Positions 7,047-12,393 of a DNA stretch of 12,393 nt are shown here, piece by piece (position 1 is the first letter of the stretch; every line of letters begins with the position of its first letter). The notes beneath the pieces are model-generated. The model made no database searches, had not been told where the DNA came from, and saw only the letters and a list, made by a program, of their open reading frames with translations. The translations under genes were made by a program, and so were the position numbers. This DNA is from Deltaproteobacteria bacterium (GTDB lineage Bacteria > Desulfobacterota > JAFDIG01). Location of the stretch: assembly GCA_019308145.1 (NCBI GenBank), contig JAFDIG010000038.1, positions 1-12,393 on the forward strand, written 5' to 3'.

Positions 7047-7075
7047 ATACTAAAGAATCAAGAGATATTTGTCAA
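7047..7075 (-). promoter_or_regulatory. Sigma-70-type promoter of the iclR-aroA-TRAP operon
   Basis: On the minus strand, a perfect TTGACA (7075-7070) and TAGTAT (7052-7047) are separated by the ideal 17 bases. The predicted start is near 7040, giving a leader of about 30 bases to the IclR ATG. The TTCC/GGAA operator-like element follows immediately. I see no comparable promoter between the five operon genes. Confidence 0.75.
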
Positions 7076-7218
7076 GGATTTTTTTAAAAGGATTTCCCGA
7101 GTAAAAATTTTTAAGATCTATTATTCAAAAAACAGAGAATCAGCTCTTAAAGGAGCAAAAGTATTTTCAGTAAAATAGGAAGATGTTTTATCTAAAGACA
7201 ATTAAATCTTTATAGCCA
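7076..7218. other. AT-rich spacer upstream of the operon promoter
   Basis: No intact gene is visible here. The part from about 7174 could be a further decayed continuation of the transposase relic that follows, because the same frame reads on upstream between stops (NRKMFYLKTIKSL before a stop at 7213), but the similarity there is too weak to claim. Confidence 0.4.
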
Positions 7219-7357
7219 ATGGTTAGAAAAACAAATGCAATAGAGAAAAGATTTGTGAAAACAAAGATTAAACACAAGACCTATATGGATTTTTGCTGAC
7301 AAGATTTCTATGGAAAGAATACTTTTTGCTCTGTTTTTTCATTTAAATAAAAATTAA
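7219..7357 (+). pseudogene. Frameshifted relic of an IS256/mutator-type transposase C-terminus
   Basis: The frame from 7219 reads MVRKTNAIEKRF-VKTKIKHKTYMDF, then hits TGA at 7297. The +1 frame continues with ADKISMERILFALFFHLNKN and a stop at 7355. Removing one T from the T5 run at 7290-7294 joins them. Together they match the familiar C-terminal block of IS256/mutator transposases, roughly RTTNAIER-F-E-RRRTRPM-F-D--SMERILFA-F-x-NKN, with conserved arginines decayed to lysine or other residues. The glutamate normally seen after IERxFxE appears to be lysine. Most of the gene is missing, so this is a dead fragment. The sequence after the stop, near 7391-7402 (TTGTTGACATGA), might keep part of the right terminal repeat, but the left end is not visible. 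Confidence 0.68.
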
Positions 7358-7616
7358 GGTTTTTTATATCTCTTTCTTGATGAGACAAAATTGTTGACAT
7401 GACCTCATCTTAAAAAGATTTTGGCATTAATAAAAAAATATGGTAATAATTAATGTATAATAATTTATTTTCAAGCTGAGAGAGTTAGGTTGACGTAATT
7501 AGATAGCTTTTAAGCACAAACTAATAAAATAGAGTATTCCATCATATATTAAAAATCTTTAAAGATTATGAGGATGATTTTTAGTTTTCAAACTTGATTG
7601 ATTATTATATATAATA
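7358..7616. other. AT-rich spacer before the comF-like gene
   Basis: No gene or RNA is apparent. It contains a perfect 14-base palindrome AATCTTT/AAAGATT (7554-7567), about 50 bases before the comF start, and several TATAAT-like boxes (7456-7461, 7610-7615) that are expected by chance at this composition. Confidence 0.5.
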
Positions 7617-8390
7617 GTGGAAAAATTTATCTCATTAAATAATAAAAAAATCAGAATAAAATATCTTATTTTATCTTTTTTAAAAAAATTAATACAATTT
7701 TTCTTCCCTGAAAGATGTGTTGGTTGCGGGGAGTTGCTTAAAGAAGATACTCCTCTTTTCTGTAATAATTGTTTTTTAACATTAAAAGCGATTAACCCTC
7801 CATTTTGTTATAAGTGTGGTTATCCTTTTCCAGGATATGTTAAGGTTTCTCATTTATGTGGGGAGTGTATTAAAGAGAAACGATATTTTGACTTCGCCAG
7901 ATCTTGTTTTTCATATGAAGGTCTTATAAGAGAAGCAATACAGAAGTTCAAATTTAATGGAAAGGTCTTTATTGGCTTAAAATTTGCTGATATAATGTTT
8001 TCACGCACTTCTTACTTTTTTGAGAAAAGGGACTGGGATCTAATAATTCCTGTCCCTGTCCATATTAATAAGCTTAGGAAAAGAGAGTTTAATCAAGCAC
8101 AAGTTTTGGCATCTAAAATCGCTTTTTATCTTGGAATTCCATATTTGCGTTATCTTTTAATAAAAAAGATAAATAATCCATCACAATTTTCTCTTAAAAG
8201 AGAGGATAGGATAAAGAATGTAAAAGGAGTTTTTGGTATTGTAGATTCTAAAAAGATCAAAGAGAAGAAGCTTTTGTTAATAGATGATGTTATGACTACT
8301 GGTGCCACTGTTAATGAATGTGCGAAGATATTAAAAAGATATGGAGCAAAAAGGGTGGATGTTTTCACCATTGCAAGAACATTAAAATAA
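7617..8390 (+). CDS. ComF-family (phosphoribosyltransferase-like) protein
   Basis: The 257-residue cytoplasmic product has the full ComF layout: an N-terminal zinc-ribbon region with eight cysteines (C34, C37, C49, C52, C64, C67, C81, C84) and a C-terminal type I phosphoribosyltransferase fold with the PRPP loop LLLIDDVMTTGAT at 219-231. Other family signatures are KFKFNGK, IIPVPVHINKLRKREFNQA and NPSQFSLKREDRIKNVKGVF. ComF is needed for DNA uptake in naturally competent bacteria, but homologues are widespread without proven competence, so its role here is open. The only usable start is GTG at 7617: an in-frame TGA lies at 7599 and no later ATG, GTG or TTG precedes the first CxxC. There is no Shine-Dalgarno sequence before it, and the first 20 or so residues are poorly family-like, so the start is uncertain. 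The AsmA-like gene follows 111 bases later. Confidence 0.9.
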   Translation: MEKFISLNNKKIRIKYLILSFLKKLIQFFFPERCVGCGELLKEDTPLFCNNCFLTLKAINPPFCYKCGYPFPGYVKVSHLCGECIKEKRYFDFARSCFSYEGLIREAIQKFKFNGKVFIGLKFADIMFSRTSYFFEKRDWDLIIPVPVHINKLRKREFNQAQVLASKIAFYLGIPYLRYLLIKKINNPSQFSLKREDRIKNVKGVFGIVDSKKIKEKKLLLIDDVMTTGATVNECAKILKRYGAKRVDVFTIARTLK

Positions 8391-8398
8391 TAATAATC

Positions 8399-8427
8399 TT
8401 GTGCAAATTTTTTTTATTATATAAAAT
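8399..8427 (+). promoter_or_regulatory. Weak candidate promoter for the AsmA-like gene
   Basis: TTGTGC (8399-8404), 17 bases, then TAAAAT (8422-8427) lie in the 111-base gap after comF. The -10 box has one mismatch but the -35 has three, and the gap is extremely AT-rich. I see no hairpin terminator in the gap, so read-through from comF is equally possible. Confidence 0.25.
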
Positions 8428-8501
8428 AAAGAAAACAATTTTATGTAAATCTTTGAGAAAATAATTATTTAAAAATTTTTTTAAAATAGAGAAGGGAGTT
8501 A

Positions 8502-11453
8502 GTGTTGAGGAAGAAAGCAAAGATTTCAATTATCATTTTTATCATTATTGTAATAATACCATCCTTTTTTTTATTTTATCTTTGGAAACATCCCGAGCTC
8601 TATACACCTTATCTTATTCACCAGTTAGAAAAGGTAACAGGCTTAAAGGTTTCCATTGAAAAAGGGACAATAAATTTCAGAAAAGGAAGATTTGGATTTT
8701 CCCTTGTTAAAGTAACTTTAAGAAAAAAAGAAGAAAAAGTTCCTTTTTTTAAAGCAAAAGAACTTTTCTTTGTACCTGATCTTTTTGCCCTCATTTTGGG
8801 CAAAATACATATTAAAAAGGTTATGCTTATAAAGCCTGATATCTTGTGGAAGCTAAAACCAGAAGCTAACAAGAAGTTGAAAACAAAAAGATTATCACTC
8901 ATACTTACTGCAGTTGAAGAATTGATTATTGATGATGGTTATATTCGTTTTTTTGATTATATTGTTGATGCTAAAAAGCCACTTGTTACAACCTTAAAAT
9001 CTATAAAGTTTCGGATACAGACTGCAACATTTAAAGAATGGTATTTTTTGCTCAATACTTTACTTATCACAAATAATAAAAAAAGCCCCATAAAAATAAG
9101 AGGAAATCTTGCACTATCCCCTGAAAGTAAGCCTTTACCTTTAAAGATTAAAGCATTTATAGTAGCAAAGGAAATTGATGGCAAATATTTTAGAGCATAT
9201 TACCAGCCTTATATTCCTATGAAGATCTTCAGAAGTTTTATTGATATTGATGCAGATTTTAATGGAATTCCAGGAGGGGTTTTTGAATCAAAGGGAAATA
9301 TTACTATTAAAAGGGTAAAATTTAGCTATCCTCAGGTATTTTCTAACCTTATAACTCCTAAAAAAATTGGAATAAATTACAAGTTTATTCTTAAAAAAGA
9401 AAAAATTTTAATCCCAGAGTTCAAAATAGATTTAGATGAATTTTCTACCAATGGTTCATTTAGAATTAATTTCCCTAAAGGAAAAGATATATGGTTAGAG
9501 AGTTTGGTTAAAGCAAAGATAGATTTAAAAAGAATTAAAAAGTATATTCCTTTTCATTTAATTGGTTCAACTTTTACTTCTATCTTTAAAAAGAATATAA
9601 AAGGTAGTTTGTTAATAACAGATGGTTATGTCAAAGGAACAGTTAAAGATATCAAAAGATTAAACAAAGGCATAAACAAAGGAGTTATAGGTGGGAAATT
9701 TGTGCTTAATGATCTTGAATTTTCTGTTCCTACTATACATAAAATCTCTGCTCATCTTTCTCTTGATGCTAATAGAATAAAAATAGCTTCAATAAACTCC
9801 CTTGTTGGGTCAAAAGGAACATTAAAAGGGAAAGGGGAGATAATAGATCCTTTCATAAAACAAAGATGGAGATTTGATCTCGATACAATGGTTCCTCTTG
9901 ATGAAATAAAGAGCCTTTCAACACCCTTTTATAAAAGATATTTTCATTCTCTTTCTGGGAAACTTTTTGCCCATATAATTACAGAAGGTAAAGGCTTAAA
10001 AAGAGATTCAATTAGATATAAAGGTTCTGGGAAGATTGTTAATACAGAATGTACATTATCTGATGGGATAAGATTTGAAGGGCTTAATTCTCAATTTGAT
10101 TTTTCACCATCCTTTCTAAATATAAAGAAAATTTCTGTTGATGTTGAACCACCTTTTTTCATGTTACTGCCTAAGTTTAATTTTGTGAGCAACAATATTA
10201 AGGTTAACCAGTGGTTATCTCCTTCCCCTGTTGTAGAAGGTGATTTTCATCTTATATCTGATAGAGGTACTATAAAAGGAGAGGCAAAACTTTATGGATC
10301 AAAACAGTGGTGGAGAATGAGTATACCAGTAATGGAAGGAAGGCTTTTTAATAAACTGGATGTATTAGCAAAGAAGGTAGAATTATCCAAAAAAGGAAAT
10401 CTCTTATTTTTTTATTTTCCAGATTCAATTGTAAACAAAAGGCATCTTTTTGTTAAAGGAAATATAGGGATTTCTCGCAGACTAAAAACAAAAGCAATTA
10501 TTAAATGTGATTACCTAAACTTTGATAAGCTTTTTCCAAAAAAGGAAAAAGTTGAGGTGCGAGAGACCTTTGAAATACCAGATTGGCTTACTTTTTTTGT
10601 TAATGGGGAAATTGATATAGATCTTGAAATAAAAAAGGGAGCATTTAGAAACTGTAGATTTCATAATCTTATGACCCATTTTAATACTACTGGAAGAGAG
10701 CCGGTTATCTATATTAAACAATTTAAAGCAGATCTCTTAAAAGGTTTTGTATCAAACCAAGGATGGATCGAGTTAAACAAGGATAAAATTAAATTTGAAT
10801 TTTCTCCTTTTATTCTTAAAATTTCTGGAGATGAGTTCAACAAGATATTTTTAGAGCAAAAAAGAAAGGTTTATAAAGGGTTTTGTTCCTTTGATGCGTT
10901 TTTAAGAGGGGAAGGGAGAAATTTTAAAGAGATAAGACGTTCTATAAGTGGATATATAGAACTATTTTCAGAAAATGGGATATTGAAAAAATTTGAGGTT
11001 ATATCACGTATACTTTCTCTTGTTAACCTTGCTGAGATACAACAAGTATGGACTAAACATAAAGGCTTGCCTTATAACTCATTAGTTGGAGAACTATATT
11101 TTGAACAAGGGGAAGGCTGGCTTTCTAACTTAGTAATAGATTCTCCTCTGATGGCGATATCAGCTCAAGGAGATATAAATATATGGCTTGGCACAATTGA
11201 TTGGTCTGTAGCGCTTTGCCCAAGGATAGGTATAGACAGATTATTAAGCAAAGTTCCTGTTATAGGTAAAGTATTAACAGGGGAAAAGGGCAGCCTTTTC
11301 TGTTTATATTATAAAGAAAAAGGACCAATTGATGATCCAGAGGTAAAATCTGTGCCAGTAAAGACCATAACAAAAGGGTTATTTGATATAATAATTAGAG
11401 GATTAGAAATTCCATATTATGTTCTGGCTCCCTTAAAAAATTGGGACAAATAG
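8502..11453 (+). CDS. AsmA/YhdP-like envelope protein
   Basis: This 983-residue protein has one N-terminal membrane helix (about residues 8-28, rich in isoleucine) after a basic start, then a long beta-rich body. That is the topology of AsmA-like bridge proteins (AsmA, YhdP, TamB), which are anchored in the inner membrane and span the periplasm to carry phospholipids to the outer membrane. The C-terminal part is the clearest match: GEGRNFKEIRRSISGYIEL, then FEVISRILSLVNLAEI, SPLMAISAQGDINIWLG, PVIGKVLTGEKGSLFCLYYK and GPIDDPEVKSVPV. GTG 8502 and TTG 8505 are adjacent start choices; the GGGAG ribosome binding site lies 3 bases before GTG but 6 before TTG, so TTG may be the true start. It sits between comF and a reductase gene, all in one direction. 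Its cargo is unknown. Confidence 0.8.
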   Translation: MLRKKAKISIIIFIIIVIIPSFFLFYLWKHPELYTPYLIHQLEKVTGLKVSIEKGTINFRKGRFGFSLVKVTLRKKEEKVPFFKAKELFFVPDLFALILGKIHIKKVMLIKPDILWKLKPEANKKLKTKRLSLILTAVEELIIDDGYIRFFDYIVDAKKPLVTTLKSIKFRIQTATFKEWYFLLNTLLITNNKKSPIKIRGNLALSPESKPLPLKIKAFIVAKEIDGKYFRAYYQPYIPMKIFRSFIDIDADFNGIPGGVFESKGNITIKRVKFSYPQVFSNLITPKKIGINYKFILKKEKILIPEFKIDLDEFSTNGSFRINFPKGKDIWLESLVKAKIDLKRIKKYIPFHLIGSTFTSIFKKNIKGSLLITDGYVKGTVKDIKRLNKGINKGVIGGKFVLNDLEFSVPTIHKISAHLSLDANRIKIASINSLVGSKGTLKGKGEIIDPFIKQRWRFDLDTMVPLDEIKSLSTPFYKRYFHSLSGKLFAHIITEGKGLKRDSIRYKGSGKIVNTECTLSDGIRFEGLNSQFDFSPSFLNIKKISVDVEPPFFMLLPKFNFVSNNIKVNQWLSPSPVVEGDFHLISDRGTIKGEAKLYGSKQWWRMSIPVMEGRLFNKLDVLAKKVELSKKGNLLFFYFPDSIVNKRHLFVKGNIGISRRLKTKAIIKCDYLNFDKLFPKKEKVEVRETFEIPDWLTFFVNGEIDIDLEIKKGAFRNCRFHNLMTHFNTTGREPVIYIKQFKADLLKGFVSNQGWIELNKDKIKFEFSPFILKISGDEFNKIFLEQKRKVYKGFCSFDAFLRGEGRNFKEIRRSISGYIELFSENGILKKFEVISRILSLVNLAEIQQVWTKHKGLPYNSLVGELYFEQGEGWLSNLVIDSPLMAISAQGDINIWLGTIDWSVALCPRIGIDRLLSKVPVIGKVLTGEKGSLFCLYYKEKGPIDDPEVKSVPVKTITKGLFDIIIRGLEIPYYVLAPLKNWDK

Positions 11454-11516
11454 TATATTTTAAGATTTAATAGAGATTCTACTTAATTTATTTTTTAAAA
11501 GGGAATAAAGACTAAG

Positions 11517-12393
11517 ATGAAGATAGCAATTATGGGTGCAGGGGCAATGGGTTCTCTCATCGGTGCTTTGCTTTTTGAGCATGGTGAAGATGTAATCCTG
11601 ATCGATCCATGGGAAGAGCATATAAAGAAGATAAATGATAATGGACTTGTTATTGAATCAGGAAGTAAAAAACGCTTAGTGCCTATAAAAGCTTTTTCAG
11701 GTCCCAAATCTTTAGAAAAAAGAGATCTTGTTATTTTTTTGGTAAAAAGTTATGACACTTATCAGGCAGCAAAAGATGCTTTACCTATTGTTGAGGATAA
11801 TACTTTTGCTCTTACACTTCAAAATGGAATAGGAAATGTTGAAATATTAGAATCTATTTTGGGAAAGGGAAGAGTAATTGTTGGTACCACATCTCATGGT
11901 GCAACATTACTTGCTCCAGGGATGATCCGACATGCAGGTAAAGGGCCTACTTATATAGGTGAAATTAATGGAACTATTTCTAATAGGATTAAGGAAATTG
12001 CAAAAATATTTAACAATGCCGGGATTGATACTGAGGTTTCAACAGAAATGGAAAAACTTTTATGGAGGAAATTGATCATAAATATAGGTATAAATGGCTT
12101 AACTGCTTTAACAGGTTTAAAAAATGGTCAGCTTCTAAAATTTCATGAAACTATTTACCTTATGGAAAAACTTATAAATGAGGCTTTAGAAGTAGCATCT
12201 AAAAAAGGAATTGAATTTGAAGAGGATATGGTTAAAACAGTGAAAGATATTGCAGAGCTAACAAGAGAAAATCGTTCATCTATGGGACAGGATATTGATA
12301 GAAAAAGAAGGACAGAAATAGATGCCATAAATGGAGTGGTAATAAAGGAAGCAGAAAAATTTGGGGTAGATGTGGATGTTAATCGTACGATTA
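11517..12393 (+). CDS. Ketopantoate reductase family protein (2-dehydropantoate 2-reductase), 3' end cut
   Basis: The ATG at 11517 opens a frame of 292 codons with no stop before the window edge; family length is near 300, so only a short tail is missing. It resembles PanE/ApbA, which reduces 2-dehydropantoate to pantoate with NADPH for coenzyme A synthesis. Visible features: the Rossmann nucleotide loop GAGAMG at residues 7-12, FLVKSYDT, LQNGIGN, GTTSHGAT, the catalytic lysine in WRKLIINIGINGLTAL (K185), and SSMGQDIDRKRRTEIDAINGVV, which carries the substrate-site serines and the conserved glutamate E267. All key residues are intact. It lies 63 bases after the AsmA-like gene without a visible terminator. 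The ribosome binding site is poor: AAGGGAA lies about 15 bases upstream. No other pantothenate genes are nearby, and family members can act on other 2-oxoacids, so I give no symbol. Confidence 0.9.
   Translation, partial: MKIAIMGAGAMGSLIGALLFEHGEDVILIDPWEEHIKKINDNGLVIESGSKKRLVPIKAFSGPKSLEKRDLVIFLVKSYDTYQAAKDALPIVEDNTFALTLQNGIGNVEILESILGKGRVIVGTTSHGATLLAPGMIRHAGKGPTYIGEINGTISNRIKEIAKIFNNAGIDTEVSTEMEKLLWRKLIINIGINGLTALTGLKNGQLLKFHETIYLMEKLINEALEVASKKGIEFEEDMVKTVKDIAELTRENRSSMGQDIDRKRRTEIDAINGVVIKEAEKFGVDVDVNRTI

Noticed and set aside
7394..7422. TTGACA as the -35 box of a comF promoter
   Set aside because: No acceptable -10 lies 16-18 bases downstream (AGATTT, GATTTT, ATTTTG), and the box may belong to the end of the transposase relic.
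8150..8371. 73-residue minus-strand frame opposite comF
   Set aside because: Antisense to the PRPP loop of the ComF-family gene; no independent support.

Overview
The window is AT-rich chromosomal DNA (roughly one third G+C by eye) from a bacterium. A large AsmA-like protein with an N-terminal membrane anchor implies a Gram-negative envelope with an outer membrane. The TAXI-type TRAP transporter and the gene mix would suit an anaerobic Desulfobacterota-like or related lineage, but no marker here fixes the taxon.

Layout. The left part (1-7075) is all on the minus strand. At the left edge is an unrecognised gene fragment (1-83), preceded one base upstream by a Cas6-family CRISPR RNA endonuclease gene (85-1074); no CRISPR array lies in the window. 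Next come an intergenic stretch with a strong minus-strand terminator (1242-1275) and a tRNA-Ala(CGC) gene (1423-1497) whose likely promoter sits inside the end of the neighbouring transporter gene. Then there is a compact five-gene operon, read right to left: IclR-type regulator, EPSP-synthase (AroA) homologue, TAXI solute-binding protein, DUF1850-like protein, and fused 4TM/12TM TRAP permease. The operon starts at a good sigma-70-type promoter (7047-7075), followed by a triple TTCC/GGAA/TTCC operator-like element lying between the start point and the regulator's start codon.

The divergent gap (7076-7616) is AT-rich and contains a frameshifted relic of the 3' end of an IS256/mutator-type transposase (about 7219-7357, plus strand).

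The right part (7617-12393) is on the plus strand: a ComF-family phosphoribosyltransferase-like protein, a 983-residue AsmA/YhdP-like protein, and a ketopantoate-reductase-family gene cut by the window edge.

How it fits together. The minus-strand operon looks like a self-regulated uptake system for a small organic acid: the periplasmic TAXI protein binds the substrate, the permease imports it, and IclR probably senses it or a product. The unusual member is the AroA homologue, which has no other shikimate genes beside it and has a tyrosine where the GN[AS]GTxxR motif normally has arginine. It is either the housekeeping aroA carried in a transporter operon or a paralogue acting on the imported compound. 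This is the most interesting feature of the window, together with the isolated cas6 and its unidentified downstream partner.
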